NCBI RefSeq assembly: GCF_017329615.1
Contig: NZ_JAFMTW010000028.1
Location: forward strand, 1 to 43,312
Length of the DNA stretch: 43,312 bases
Source: Alicyclobacillus suci
GTDB lineage: Bacteria; Bacillota; Bacilli; Alicyclobacillales; Alicyclobacillaceae
Direction of reading: 5' to 3'
Both the position numbers and the translations under genes were made by a program. Position 1 is the stretch's first letter; each line of letters begins with the position of its first letter. The notes under the pieces were generated by a model. The model was not told the DNA's origin, did not search any database, and saw nothing but the letters and a program-made list of their open reading frames with translations. Shown here piece after piece: positions 1 to 8,814 of this stretch.

Positions 1-85
1 AGCAAAGGGATACCGCAACGTCGAGAACTATATCTCTATGATTTACCTCTTACTGGGGAAGTTGTCTTTTGACTTACCCACCTAA
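1..85 (+). pseudogene. C-terminal end of an ISL3-type transposase (cut by window edge)
   Basis: The window opens inside a reading frame (codons from base 2) that ends with TAA at 83-85. Its 27 visible residues begin AKGYRNVENYISMIYL and end GKLSFDLPT, which resembles the C-terminal tail of ISL3-family DDE transposases (typically a RGYR..NFI.MIYL..GKL pattern). Catalytic residues lie outside the window, so I cannot tell whether the copy is intact. It shows that a mobile element borders the acetyltransferase gene. Assignment rests on a short tail only. Confidence 0.55.
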
Positions 86-106
86 AACAGCGAGGAGGCT
101 GAATTC

Positions 107-484
107 GTGGATACGGTTCAAGTAGATGAAGTGTCGGACGTGTTTCGCAAGTCAGGTATACATCGACCTGTAGATGATTATCATCGGCTTTTTAACATGA
201 TACATCATGCCAATTTGATCGCGACTGCGAGGCTAAGTGGGAGACTTATCGGGATTGCCAGAGGATTTACAGATTACGCATGGTGTTGCTACTTATCTGA
301 TTTGGCAGTGGACAAGGAATTTCAAAAAATGGGTGTTGGAACGAATTTAATCAGAAACATACAAACCCGGTTGGGCGAAGGTGTTAAATTGATATTGGTT
401 GCCGCTCCCACAGCTGTGGAATATTATCCTCGGATTGGCTTTGAAAAAGTAGAGCAGGCGTTTCACGTTCCTAGAAAATATTAA
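107..484 (+). CDS. GNAT-family N-acetyltransferase
   Basis: This 125-residue protein is a compact GCN5-related acetyltransferase, transferring an acetyl group from acetyl-CoA to an unknown amine. The core is visible: a strand followed by LAVDKEFQKMGVGTNLI, matching the V.....G.G.G..L acetyl-CoA pyrophosphate-binding loop, then a C-terminal YYPRIGFEK segment typical of the last strand and loop. The start is GTG at 107, with GAGGAGG six bases upstream. It sits alone between an ISL3-type transposase tail and a 512-base gap, so the context gives no substrate. Confidence 0.85.
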   Translation: MDTVQVDEVSDVFRKSGIHRPVDDYHRLFNMIHHANLIATARLSGRLIGIARGFTDYAWCCYLSDLAVDKEFQKMGVGTNLIRNIQTRLGEGVKLILVAAPTAVEYYPRIGFEKVEQAFHVPRKY

Positions 485-892
485 TTTCTATATTGCTTGA
501 ATTGGACCGACGCTTGGGATGAGACTCGCGGTCACGGTATCTGACGGCGCTGTGGAAATCTTCTAACACAAGACCAGTTGTCACACCCGCCGTCCACAAT
601 CCCACGAAAAACCTAGCGGGTAGTTTGTGCGTAATTCACCGACTGTCTCTTTACGTGTCTTATTGAAACGGAACCGACCGGTGTTCGAAAATAGGGCATA
701 AATCTGTCTAATGGGGTATGACATCAGGACGTGTAACGTGTAGGCCGTGTGTCAATCACGCATATGGTAGGCATGATTTTGTGACAAATAGATACGTGGG
801 CATCGGTGCAAGGCGGGAGTTTGCTGGATAGCCCACCTGGTACGGTAGCATCGCGATTCGATTGGCCATCTGGCAATTTGTACATTAAATTG
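485..892. other. Intergenic stretch without recognisable genes
   Basis: About 400 bases separate the acetyltransferase from the promoter of the next gene. I see no open frame with a ribosome site, no RNA gene and no clear terminator. Confidence 0.5.
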
Positions 893-921
893 TTGACGAT
901 ATTGTAGATAATAAGTATGAT
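893..921 (+). promoter_or_regulatory. Sigma-A-type promoter for the MFS/dioxygenase/RidA unit
   Basis: TTGACG (893-898) and TATGAT (916-921) are separated by exactly 17 bases, a near-consensus housekeeping promoter. The GTG start of the MFS gene lies about 75 bases downstream, and a cre-like site lies between. Confidence 0.7.
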
Positions 922-960
922 AATCGTATCTTGCTGAAGTTGTGTGTTGTCAGATTATAT

Positions 961-974
961 TGTAAGCGCAATCA
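961..974 (+). promoter_or_regulatory. cre-like operator (CcpA or another LacI-family regulator)
   Basis: TGTAAGCGCAATCA matches the catabolite-responsive element pattern TGWNANCGNTNWCA at all but the tenth position. It lies about 35 bases downstream of the predicted transcription start, a position where CcpA usually blocks transcription. The same core and the following bases (AAGCGCAATCATTTTGT) recur before the sugar ABC transporter at 4317, so the two units probably share a regulator. Confidence 0.6.
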
Positions 975-996
975 TTTTGTGAGGGGGGATATGTGA

Positions 997-2271
997 GTGA
1001 ATCAGCAGGAAGAAGACAAACCTTCATTTTTCCGCTATGAAAACGGTGTCGTATTGATGATGTTCTTTACGTTTGGGTTCGTTTTTATGGAACGGCTCAG
1101 TGTTTCCTACCTGTTCCCGTTTTTTGGCCCCGAATTAAAGATGAGCAATGCAGATCTTGGATTGCTGACATCAATATTGGCGATATGCTGGTCGCTGTCT
1201 GGTTTTGTGTTCGGGTCGCTATCTGATTTAATCGGGTCACGGAAGAAAGTGTTGTTACCGATAACGCTGGCCTTCTCTATTTTCTCTTTCATCACGGGCA
1301 TTGCGAGAAGCGTTGGCTCGATGTTGCTGATTCGCGGCTTGATGGGCGTGTCGGAAGGTCCTGTACTTCCGATTGCTCAGGCCTCTGTCGTTGCGGACTC
1401 ACAGCCGAAACGTCGCGGATTCAACATGGGCTTTGTGCAGAGTTCGCTGGGACTGATAGGCTCCGCGGTGGGACCACTGCTTTTGACGTACGTGGCCACA
1501 AAATACTCGTGGCATGCAGGTTTTTATCTGGCGGGTGTACCCGGGCTGGTCATGTTTTTTGTGCTTCTGTTCTGGATGCAAGACCCCAATCGGAGGATGT
1601 CGAAAGAACAATTGGCCGCGCACGAACATCGGCTTCGTCGGGAGGATTATCCGGTTGTCTTTCGGACCAGAAATGTCTGGGTAACTATGTTGATAGCTGT
1701 GTTTATGATGACTTGGCTGTTTGCGTTTACGACCTTTGCGCCGACTTTTTTAGTTGAGTACGACAAGTTCTCCGGTACCCAGATGGGCGTTATCACGGCA
1801 TTCATGGGTCTTGGCACCTTTTTCTGGGGATTTGTTGGCCCTGCGATTTCCGACAAATGGGGACGCAAGCCCACACTCATTTTGTTTTCCTGTATTGCAG
1901 TCTTATCTCCGGTCTGTTTTGCCATCGTCCATGGGTCCGTCGTCACGATGTGTATCATCGGATTTTTGACTTGCGCGGGGCAGGCTTGCTTTCCTTTGTT
2001 TATGGTTGTTGTTCCGAGTGAATCTCTGTCTCCGAAATATGTAGGTACTGCAGTTGGATTGGTGCAATTGGTTGGTGAATTTATTGGGGGGACGGCAGTG
2101 CCAACTATCGGTGGAATGGCAGCTGACCACTATGGGTTGACTGCGCCGTTGTGGATTGCTGCGGGCGGATCATTGCTCAGTGCGTTCATCGCATTTGCGA
2201 TTAAGGAAACTGCGCCTGCAAAAGTTGCAAAGCGATTGCAGGTTAGCGGCGTGAATACACCGCAGTTTTAG
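997..2271 (+). CDS. Major facilitator superfamily transporter
   Basis: A 424-residue, strongly hydrophobic protein with about twelve predicted membrane segments, the size of a standard MFS permease. The loop between helices 2 and 3 carries GSLSDLIGSRKK, the MFS signature (G...D..GR+K), and a related copy, ISDKWGRKP, occurs in the second half. The start is GTG at 997, behind a GAGGGGGGAT ribosome site. It is first in a unit with an extradiol dioxygenase and a RidA-family protein, so it probably imports an aromatic acid or related small organic anion. The substrate is inferred from neighbours only. Confidence 0.85.
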   Translation: MNQQEEDKPSFFRYENGVVLMMFFTFGFVFMERLSVSYLFPFFGPELKMSNADLGLLTSILAICWSLSGFVFGSLSDLIGSRKKVLLPITLAFSIFSFITGIARSVGSMLLIRGLMGVSEGPVLPIAQASVVADSQPKRRGFNMGFVQSSLGLIGSAVGPLLLTYVATKYSWHAGFYLAGVPGLVMFFVLLFWMQDPNRRMSKEQLAAHEHRLRREDYPVVFRTRNVWVTMLIAVFMMTWLFAFTTFAPTFLVEYDKFSGTQMGVITAFMGLGTFFWGFVGPAISDKWGRKPTLILFSCIAVLSPVCFAIVHGSVVTMCIIGFLTCAGQACFPLFMVVVPSESLSPKYVGTAVGLVQLVGEFIGGTAVPTIGGMAADHYGLTAPLWIAAGGSLLSAFIAFAIKETAPAKVAKRLQVSGVNTPQF

Positions 2272-2336
2272 TTGCGAATGGTGTACTGATGATGGGGTCG
2301 CTAGTTATGATTTCTACGATGCAAGGGGATGATGAT

Positions 2337-3284
2337 GTGGCAAAGGAATTGGTGTTTGATGTCGCACATTTGGGACACGTGGAACTGCTGACGCCAAAGC
2401 CTGAAGAGAGTTTACATTTCTTCACGGAAGTTTTAGGGATGGAAGAGGTGAAACGTGAAGGAGACTCGGTTTTTCTGCGGTGTTGGGGAGAATGGCAACC
2501 ATATTCCATGAAACTGACAGCATCCGCACAGGCGGGTGTTGGCCATACCGCATTGCGTGCGATGAGTCCAGAGGCGCTGGAGCGGCGTGCAGCAGCGATT
2601 GCGGATCGTGGTTTGGCAGTTGGCTGGACGGATGGTGACTTCGGTCATGGCAAGACGTTTCAGTTTCATGGGCCTGATGGGCACTTGTTTGAACTGTATT
2701 ATGAACAGGAGAAGTATCAAGCACCAGAACACCTAAAACCCACTCTGAAAAATCAACCTCAGAAGTTCACCGGAAAAGGGGTATCCGTGAAACATTTGGA
2801 TCACATCAATTTTCTCTCCTCCAACACCGTGGCTGATGGCACGTTTATGGAAGAGCAACTAGGGTTGCGCTTGACAGAGCAAATCGTTTTGGACAATGGT
2901 TATCGTCCGGGTGTCTGGTATCGAGCGACGAATAAGTCGTATGATATCGTTTACACGCATGATGCAACCGGATCACGCGGTCGACTTCACCATCTTGCCT
3001 TCGGCGTGGATACCAACGAAGGGATCTGGCGGGCGGCGGATCTCTTTGTTGATCACAACGTGTTTATCGAGTTTGCTCCAAGTAAACACGCCATTAATCA
3101 AACCTATTTTGTCTATGTTTACGAACCGGGTGGAAATCGTATCGAGATTTGCTCAGGTGGATATTTGGTAGTTGATCCCGATTGGGAACCCATCTCCTGG
3201 TCGGAAAAGGAACGCGCTCGCGGACAGTTCTGGGGGAATAAAACCGTGGAGAGCTTCCACACCTATGGGACCCCTGTGGTCTGA
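2337..3284 (+). CDS. Class I extradiol dioxygenase (catechol 2,3-dioxygenase type, VOC fold)
   Basis: Predicted 315-residue non-haem Fe(II) enzyme that opens a catecholic ring next to the diol. Two vicinal-oxygen-chelate modules are visible; the second holds the metal ligands His156 (LDHINF), His219 (LHHLAF) and Glu270 (NRIEI), and the likely catalytic His251 and Tyr260. The stretch from KH to RIE fits the extradiol dioxygenase signature H-x(7)-V-Y-x(2)-E-P-x-G-x(3)-E. I chose GTG 2337, which has AAGGGG eight bases upstream; the frame is open back to 2289. The length fits the XylE family (about 307). It follows the MFS gene and precedes ridA. The true ring substrate is unknown. Confidence 0.85.
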   Translation: MAKELVFDVAHLGHVELLTPKPEESLHFFTEVLGMEEVKREGDSVFLRCWGEWQPYSMKLTASAQAGVGHTALRAMSPEALERRAAAIADRGLAVGWTDGDFGHGKTFQFHGPDGHLFELYYEQEKYQAPEHLKPTLKNQPQKFTGKGVSVKHLDHINFLSSNTVADGTFMEEQLGLRLTEQIVLDNGYRPGVWYRATNKSYDIVYTHDATGSRGRLHHLAFGVDTNEGIWRAADLFVDHNVFIEFAPSKHAINQTYFVYVYEPGGNRIEICSGGYLVVDPDWEPISWSEKERARGQFWGNKTVESFHTYGTPVV

Positions 3285-3307
3285 TGTTGTGAATGTTCCC
3301 AATCGTT

Positions 3308-3333
3308 CGATGGACGTTCATGAACGTCCATCG
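3308..3333. repeat. 26-base perfect palindrome between dioxygenase and ridA
   Basis: The 26 bases are fully self-complementary (CGATGGACGTTC, AT, then its reverse complement). No T-run follows, so it is not an ordinary terminator. It could be an intercistronic RNA hairpin that tunes ridA expression, or a dimeric regulator site. Confidence 0.7.
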
Positions 3334-3365
3334 TTCAGGGAGATTAAAGCGAAGGAGAGATAGTT

Positions 3366-3746
3366 GTGGCAAAGCGTGAGGTTCTGCATGTAAGGGGATC
3401 GAATCATCAGAATCCGATTCCGACTGCAATTAAGATTGGAAATATGGTTTATACGTCGGCGATTATCGGCTCGGACCCGGAAACTGGGGAGATGCCGGAA
3501 ACGGTGGAGGAAGAGGTCGCAAATCTCTTTCGTTATATGCGAGAGATTATGGAACTCGCCGGGGGTTCAGTCGATGACATCGCGCATTTAACGGTTCTGG
3601 TCACGGACAGAGCGTATAAAAAAATTGTCAATGTAGAGTGGCTGAAGATGTTTCCGGATGAGAATAATCGCCCTACGCGACATACGACCGTTGATGATTT
3701 AAGGGAAGGTTTGAGAGTTCAGATTGAAATGACCGCTGTGTTGTAA
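3366..3746 (+). CDS. RidA family (YjgF/YER057c/UK114) protein, possible enamine/imine or aminomuconate deaminase
   Basis: The 126-residue length and overall pattern fit the RidA family, trimeric proteins that hydrolyse reactive enamine/imine intermediates. Some members act as 2-aminomuconate deaminases in ring-cleavage pathways. The region VYTSAIIGSDPETGEMP and the C-terminal RPTRHTTV...VQIEMTAV are typical; the arginine of RPTRHTTV sits where RidA binds the substrate carboxylate. The start is GTG 3366, with GAAGGAGAG upstream. Placement after an extradiol dioxygenase suggests a role in downstream processing of a ring-cleavage product, but that is inference. A strong terminator follows. Confidence 0.85.
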   Translation: MAKREVLHVRGSNHQNPIPTAIKIGNMVYTSAIIGSDPETGEMPETVEEEVANLFRYMREIMELAGGSVDDIAHLTVLVTDRAYKKIVNVEWLKMFPDENNRPTRHTTVDDLREGLRVQIEMTAVL

Positions 3747-3750
3747 TGAG

Positions 3751-3790
3751 AAAACCACGGTGCAACCATTCGCACCGTGGTTTTGTTGCG
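3751..3790 (+). terminator. Rho-independent terminator after ridA
   Basis: A perfect 13-base inverted repeat (AAAACCACGGTGC at 3751-3763 and its complement at 3772-3784) with an 8-base loop ends in TTTT then GTTG. It closes the MFS/dioxygenase/ridA unit. Confidence 0.85.
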
Positions 3791-4300
3791 TCTAAATGCG
3801 GTTGTGCGGTACTGGAATTGTTTGGCGTGTGCGTTTTTTTCTTGATAATATGTAACCTTATTAGATTGGCGGTGTCTATATTTGGTGTAGGGGGTGAAAC
3901 AGTTTGGGTAATGACCAGGAGACATTGCTGTGAAATTAAAGGATGATGTTCTGGATTGGGCATGGAACGGAAAAGGAGCGCGTGTTGAAATGAAAGCAGG
4001 CTATGCGATAATCCGTACAATGTTGGTAGCCCGAGATTGTGGTAGAGCTTACCGCTCTGACGCGCATCTGCCGGGTAGCGCGGTAGGAAATCGAACATGC
4101 ATAATCGACGCGAGCAGGGCATACAAATTTCCCTGTGACGTGGGACAGTATTGAATATGTTCCACGAATTTCACGTCGATAAATTGTTTAATGAATGAAC
4201 TAAAAATGGACCAACAAGATTCTCATTTCTACTCAGAAATTGAATCATCTGTGCTATCTCATGGTGAAGCTACGTATACTAGTATAAGGAGGTGCAGATT
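3791..4300. other. Intergenic region ahead of the sugar ABC operon
   Basis: About 500 bases without a convincing gene. A 74-codon frame (3930-4154) starts with GTG after AGGAGA at good spacing, but its product resembles nothing I recognise and is probably spurious. A TATACT hexamer at 4275-4280 is a possible -10 box for the ABC operon; no good -35 lies 16-18 bases upstream. Confidence 0.4.
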
Positions 4301-4306
4301 GCTTTG

Positions 4307-4330
4307 TTGCGCTTTTTGAAAGCGCAATCA
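4307..4330 (+). promoter_or_regulatory. Palindrome overlapping a cre-like operator before the sugar ABC operon
   Basis: TTGCGCTTT (4307-4315) and AAAGCGCAA (4319-4327) form a perfect 9-base inverted repeat with a 3-base spacer. The right half lies within TGAAAGCGCAATCA (4317-4330), which matches the cre pattern except at position 10. The identical AAGCGCAATCATTTTGT string occurs before the MFS gene at 961. CcpA or a dedicated LacI-family repressor are the likely readers. Confidence 0.6.
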
Positions 4331-4401
4331 TTTTGTCTGACAATGGTTGATTGATGGGGTTTGGTGCTGCGCAATCAAGATTCGGATATGGGGGGAACGT
4401 C

Positions 4402-5709
4402 ATGAATGGATTCAAAATGAAAGTTGCTTCTGTCGCTGTACTCGGGTTAGCGACCACCCTTACCCTGTCGGGATGCGGTACGAGTGGAAAGAGTTCAGGT
4501 GCAAACAACGCTTCAGAGTCGGGACAAGAGAATATCACCTTCTCTTGGTGGACTAGTCCACAAAGGACCGCAGAAACAAAGAAAGCGATTGCGTTGTTCG
4601 AGAAGAAATATCCTAATATTCATGTAACTATGGAGTACACTGGCTGGAGTGGGTATTGGTCTAAATTGGCCACGGAGAGCGCGGGTGGCAGTGAACCGGA
4701 CGTGATGCAAATGGATGCTTCGCGATTGGCGGAGTATATCACGAAAGGGCAACTGGCCGATTTGTCGTCCAATCAGACAATTGATACATCATCCATTCCC
4801 AAAAACATTCTCCAACTCGGCGATATGAACGGGAAGCTCTACGCGATTCCAGCCGGCGTCAATGCGACGACCTGGATTTATAATCCGGCTATCCTCAAGC
4901 AGGCGGGGATTCAATTTGATCCTTCTAAAAATTACACATGGGATGACTTCGCTAAGATATGTGAAGAAATCCATCAGAAACTGCCGAACGTGTATGGTGT
5001 GGACGATGAGATCGACCAAGGGGCAGTTCTCGCTTATTACGCACAGACTCGCGGTGAGCACATGTACACGCCGGACGGAAAATTGGCCATTTCTAAACAA
5101 ACGTTGACCGATTGGTTTACCTACTGGCTCGACTTGCAAAATAAAGGCGGTTGTCCACCTGCGCAGGTCAATGCGTCGTATGATCACAGTAATACGCAGG
5201 AAAGCCCCTTTATTAAGGGGGAGACGGCATTTCAATACATGTTTATCGGGGAGGAGTTGGAGTACCAGCAGGACCTAGGAAAACCGATTGAACATGCGTT
5301 GTTTCCGGACTGGGCAGATAGTGACAAACCGTATACCGTTCATCCAGCCATGTATTGGGCGATATCTTCTCATACAAAGTACCCAGACGCTGCAGCAAAA
5401 TTGGTGAACTTTTTGGAAAATGACCCGCAAGTCTCCAAGATCTTTTTGAACGAACGTGGTGTAACTGTCAATCAGGACAACTTAAAAGCGGATGCGAAAG
5501 TCGGAGACGCGATGTTAAAGGAACAGGACAGCGTCATGTCGCAAGTGGAGAAGGTCGCGAGTCCCAGTTATTTAGATCCGCCGGCCGCAGGTCAAATTGG
5601 CGATTTGTTGACACAAATTGCGCAGCAGGTGACATTTAAAAAACTCACCCCAAGTCAGGCAGCAGACCAGTTCTATACTCAGGCTACGAACATGTTGGCC
5701 CAAGGCTGA
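4402..5709 (+). CDS. Sugar ABC transporter substrate-binding lipoprotein (family 1)
   Basis: Predicted 435-residue extracytoplasmic sugar-binding protein of the MalE/UgpB family. The N-terminus is a lipoprotein signal: basic start, hydrophobic core, then the lipobox LSGC with lipidated Cys25, followed by a Ser/Asn-rich linker. The mature part has the typical ITFSWWTSPQR opening and the KYPNIHVT pattern. ATG 4402 is preferred over upstream codons because it follows GGGGGG at suitable spacing and leaves a normal signal peptide. Two permease genes follow; no ATPase gene is present, so the importer probably borrows a shared MsmX-type ATPase. The sugar is unknown. Confidence 0.9.
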   Translation: MNGFKMKVASVAVLGLATTLTLSGCGTSGKSSGANNASESGQENITFSWWTSPQRTAETKKAIALFEKKYPNIHVTMEYTGWSGYWSKLATESAGGSEPDVMQMDASRLAEYITKGQLADLSSNQTIDTSSIPKNILQLGDMNGKLYAIPAGVNATTWIYNPAILKQAGIQFDPSKNYTWDDFAKICEEIHQKLPNVYGVDDEIDQGAVLAYYAQTRGEHMYTPDGKLAISKQTLTDWFTYWLDLQNKGGCPPAQVNASYDHSNTQESPFIKGETAFQYMFIGEELEYQQDLGKPIEHALFPDWADSDKPYTVHPAMYWAISSHTKYPDAAAKLVNFLENDPQVSKIFLNERGVTVNQDNLKADAKVGDAMLKEQDSVMSQVEKVASPSYLDPPAAGQIGDLLTQIAQQVTFKKLTPSQAADQFYTQATNMLAQG

Positions 5710-5778
5710 TTCACAGTATGATGATGGGCTATGCTGGGGCATCGTCAGTTTCTTTGCCCATCGCGGGAGGAAGCAAAT

Positions 5779-6705
5779 ATGGGGTTACCAACAGATGCTG
5801 TTGTTGCGTCCCGCCATTCGAAACGGCGTGCATCGTGGTCATCTCGTAGCGGCCTTGCTGCTTACGGTTTTTTGACGCCGTGGATGTTAGGCATGCTTTT
5901 GATGACACTAGGCGCAATGCTGTTTACGATTTATCTGGCGTTCACAAACTACGATTTGCTCAGTCAACCACGGTGGATTGGGGCACTCAACTTTCATCAG
6001 ATATTGCAGGATCCAAACTTTTGGACGTCGATTCGAGTCACCTTTATTTATGTGGTCATCTCGGTGCCTGCGCGGTTGATTGCATCTTTGTTGGTCGCCA
6101 CGTTGTTAAATAAAGAGGTTCGCGGAATCGGAATCTACCGCGCGCTTATTTATCTCCCATCGTTAATTGGCGGGAGTATCGGAATTTCAATTGGGTGGAA
6201 GAAACTGTTTGATGTGGCAGGACCTATCAATTCCGTTTTGAAAGCTGTCGGCTTGCATGGGCCGGTATGGCTAGGCAATCCAAGAACCGCGATTCTCGTC
6301 ATCGTGTTATTGAGTGTGTGGCAATTTGGTTCTGAAATGGTGATCTTCCTGGCTGGCTTTAAACAGATTCCTGGTTATTTGTACGAGTCGGCAACGATTG
6401 ACGGAGCGTCGGCCGTCCGGCAGTATTTTCACATCACGTTGCCCATGTTATCTCCGATTATCTTTTTTAACTTAGTGATGGGAACCATTTCGTCCTTTAT
6501 GACCTTCACGCAGGTGTATGTTCTCACCGATGGTGGCCCCATGAACTCGACCTTATTCTATGTACTCTATCTCTACGAACAAGCTTTTCAGTATTATCAC
6601 ATGGGGTACGCAGCTGCATTGTCCATTATCTTGCTCATCATGATTGCCGTCTGTACAGGGTTTCTATTTTTAACAGCTAAATTTTGGGTGAAATATGACG
6701 TGTAG
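5779..6705 (+). CDS. Sugar ABC transporter permease (MalF/UgpA type)
   Basis: A 308-residue membrane protein with about six predicted helices after a basic cytoplasmic N-terminus. The inner-membrane coupling segment YLYESATIDGASAVRQYFHI is the EAA motif that docks the ATPase in binding-protein-dependent permeases. ATG 5779 follows GGGAGGA at eight bases; the frame is open to 5731 but without a comparable ribosome site. It forms the transmembrane channel together with the next gene, 12 bases downstream. Confidence 0.9.
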   Translation: MGLPTDAVVASRHSKRRASWSSRSGLAAYGFLTPWMLGMLLMTLGAMLFTIYLAFTNYDLLSQPRWIGALNFHQILQDPNFWTSIRVTFIYVVISVPARLIASLLVATLLNKEVRGIGIYRALIYLPSLIGGSIGISIGWKKLFDVAGPINSVLKAVGLHGPVWLGNPRTAILVIVLLSVWQFGSEMVIFLAGFKQIPGYLYESATIDGASAVRQYFHITLPMLSPIIFFNLVMGTISSFMTFTQVYVLTDGGPMNSTLFYVLYLYEQAFQYYHMGYAAALSIILLIMIAVCTGFLFLTAKFWVKYDV

Positions 6706-6717
6706 GATGGTGCTTTT

Positions 6718-7563
6718 ATGGTCAAATCCAGGCCGGTTACACGGAGCGTAATCCGCCATGTCGTCTTGATTGTACTGACGTTTCTCATGATTTACCCGAT
6801 TTTATGGATGTTTTTCTCATCTTTGAAACCGGACAGCGAGATCTTTTCAACGACGCAGTTGTTGCCCTCGACCTGGACATTTCAACACTACTTGGACGGT
6901 TTTAGCGGTGCTGCTGGGATGAACTTTGGACCTATGTTTTTACATTCGTTCGAAATCGCCGCAGTGGTCGTCATCGGCTCATTATTTAGTGCTTCGTTGA
7001 GTGGGTTCGCCTTTGCGAGGCTCAACTTTGCACCCAGAAAGTTTCTCTTTGGGTTCATGCTTGGCACGATGATGTTGCCCGCGCAAGTGGTGATGATTCC
7101 GCAGTACATCATGTTTCACAGAGTGGGGTTAGTGAACACGTTCGTTCCCCTGATGCTGCCGAGTTTTCTCGGAACCACGCCGTTTTTTATTTACTTGATG
7201 GTTCAGTTTATACGCGGTATCCCGAAAGATCTCGACGAGGCCGCCGTGATGGATGGATGCAGTACTTTTCGCTTATTTCGGTCGATTATTTTGCCGTTAA
7301 CCAAACCTGCGTTAATCACCATCTCGATTTTCTCGTTTTATTGGACCTGGGACGATTTCTTTGGACAGTTGATATATCTGAATAACCCGCAATTGAACAC
7401 GGTATCCATTGGGCTGAGTATGTTCCTTGCCAACATGGGGCAGACGCAATGGGGCGATTTGTTCGCGATGTCGATTGTCTCGGTGATTCCAGTGCTTGTC
7501 ATATTTATTATCTGCCAGCGGTACTTGGTGGAAGGTATCGCGACGCAAGGATTGAAGGGTTGA
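6718..7563 (+). CDS. Sugar ABC transporter permease (MalG/UgpE type)
   Basis: A 281-residue partner permease with about six helices, the usual size for the MalG family. The EAA loop is visible as DLDEAAVMDGCSTFRLFRSI, followed by the LPLTKPALITI helix. It begins at ATG 6718, 12 bases after the first permease, and ends 24 bases before the first dehydrogenase gene, so the whole block is one operon. The ATPase must be encoded elsewhere. Confidence 0.9.
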   Translation: MVKSRPVTRSVIRHVVLIVLTFLMIYPILWMFFSSLKPDSEIFSTTQLLPSTWTFQHYLDGFSGAAGMNFGPMFLHSFEIAAVVVIGSLFSASLSGFAFARLNFAPRKFLFGFMLGTMMLPAQVVMIPQYIMFHRVGLVNTFVPLMLPSFLGTTPFFIYLMVQFIRGIPKDLDEAAVMDGCSTFRLFRSIILPLTKPALITISIFSFYWTWDDFFGQLIYLNNPQLNTVSIGLSMFLANMGQTQWGDLFAMSIVSVIPVLVIFIICQRYLVEGIATQGLKG

Positions 7564-7587
7564 CCACGTGGGAAAGGGGTTTTGTTG

Positions 7588-8745
7588 GTGAAAAAGGTAG
7601 CTGTCATTGGAGCGGGCGCTATTTCAACCAGACACATCGAGGGGTATCTTGCATTTCCGGAGGCGTGTAAAATTGCTACTATTGTTGACATATACCTAGA
7701 TAAAGCCGAGGAACGCGTTCGCGGGTATCAACTGGACGCTGTTGCATCGAATGATTACAAGTCAATCTTGGCTGATTCGTCTATTGACGTCGTATCGATT
7801 TGTACGCCCCCGTCGACGCATGCGCAACTTGCCATAGACTGCTTGATGGCTGGGAAGCACGTACTGGTCGAAAAACCGATGGCCGCATCTTTAGAAGAAT
7901 GTGACGCGATGATTTTGGCTGCAGAGAAAAGCGGGAAGGTACTGTCGGTGGTGGCGCAAAACCGATTTCAGACATCCTGGATGCGGCTGAAAAAGCTTTT
8001 GCAGAAAAAAGTTGCCGGTGAGGTTTTGCATGCGCAGGTAGATTCGTTCTGGTGGCGTGGTCATCGTTATTATGATCTCTGGTGGCGCGGAACCTGGGAA
8101 AAAGAAGGTGGTGGCTGCACATTAAATCACGCGGTGCACCATATTGACGCACTGCAATGGATGATGGGGTTGCCCACTGAAGTGTCTGCGGTCATGTCGA
8201 ATGTCGCACACGACAATGCAGAGGTGGAGGATATCTCGATGGCGCTCCTCCGCTTTGAGTCCGGCGCCGTTGGTCAGATTACCAGTTCGGTCGTACATCA
8301 CGGACAGCAGCAGCAGTTGGCGTTTCAATGTGAGAAAGCCAAATTAGCGACGCCGTGGGATGTGTACGCGTCCGCCTCTAAAGAAAACGGTTTCCCGGAA
8401 CGGGATACGCAGATGGAAGCCAAGATTCAGTTGGAATACGACAACTTGCCGGAGACGGTGTACGAGGGGCATGCTGGTCAGATTGAGAATGTGTTGTCCG
8501 CTATCGAGGGGAAGGAAGCATTATTGGTGGATGGCGAAGAAGGGCGTAAGACCCTCGAGTTGATTGTCGCTATTTATAAATCTGCCTCCACCGGGCAGAC
8601 CGTGAGGCTGCCGATTGCAAATACTGATGCGTTCTACAGAAAGGAAGGTCTCATTGCTTCGGTACCACGTTTTTATCAGAAGACCAACTCCGTTGAGCGA
8701 TTTGAGGATAATGAAATTACCACGCGAGGGAACGACCAGGCGTGA
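7588..8745 (+). CDS. Gfo/Idh/MocA family oxidoreductase
   Basis: A 385-residue NAD(P)-dependent dehydrogenase of the glucose-fructose oxidoreductase/inositol dehydrogenase family. The N-terminal Rossmann motif reads VAVIGAGAISTRH, and the family EKPMA motif (LVEKPMAASLEEC), whose lysine is catalytic, is present. GGGCTLNHAVHHIDALQWMMG matches the family's active-site D...H region. GTG 7588 has AAAGGGG eight bases upstream; the in-frame TTG at 7582 is too close to it. It follows a sugar importer and precedes a second family member, so both probably oxidise or interconvert the imported sugar or inositol-like compound. Confidence 0.88.
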   Translation: MKKVAVIGAGAISTRHIEGYLAFPEACKIATIVDIYLDKAEERVRGYQLDAVASNDYKSILADSSIDVVSICTPPSTHAQLAIDCLMAGKHVLVEKPMAASLEECDAMILAAEKSGKVLSVVAQNRFQTSWMRLKKLLQKKVAGEVLHAQVDSFWWRGHRYYDLWWRGTWEKEGGGCTLNHAVHHIDALQWMMGLPTEVSAVMSNVAHDNAEVEDISMALLRFESGAVGQITSSVVHHGQQQQLAFQCEKAKLATPWDVYASASKENGFPERDTQMEAKIQLEYDNLPETVYEGHAGQIENVLSAIEGKEALLVDGEEGRKTLELIVAIYKSASTGQTVRLPIANTDAFYRKEGLIASVPRFYQKTNSVERFEDNEITTRGNDQA

Positions 8746-8814
8746 GCGTGCGAAGACATGGGACGAAGGCGGTAGATGGATTGGCTGATTAACTGATGAG
8801 GAGGTCGTGACACC

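Noticed and set aside
3930..4154. 74-codon frame with an AGGAGA ribosome site
   Set aside because: Product has no recognisable pattern and lies alone in a region without other coding signs; described only within the intergenic entry.
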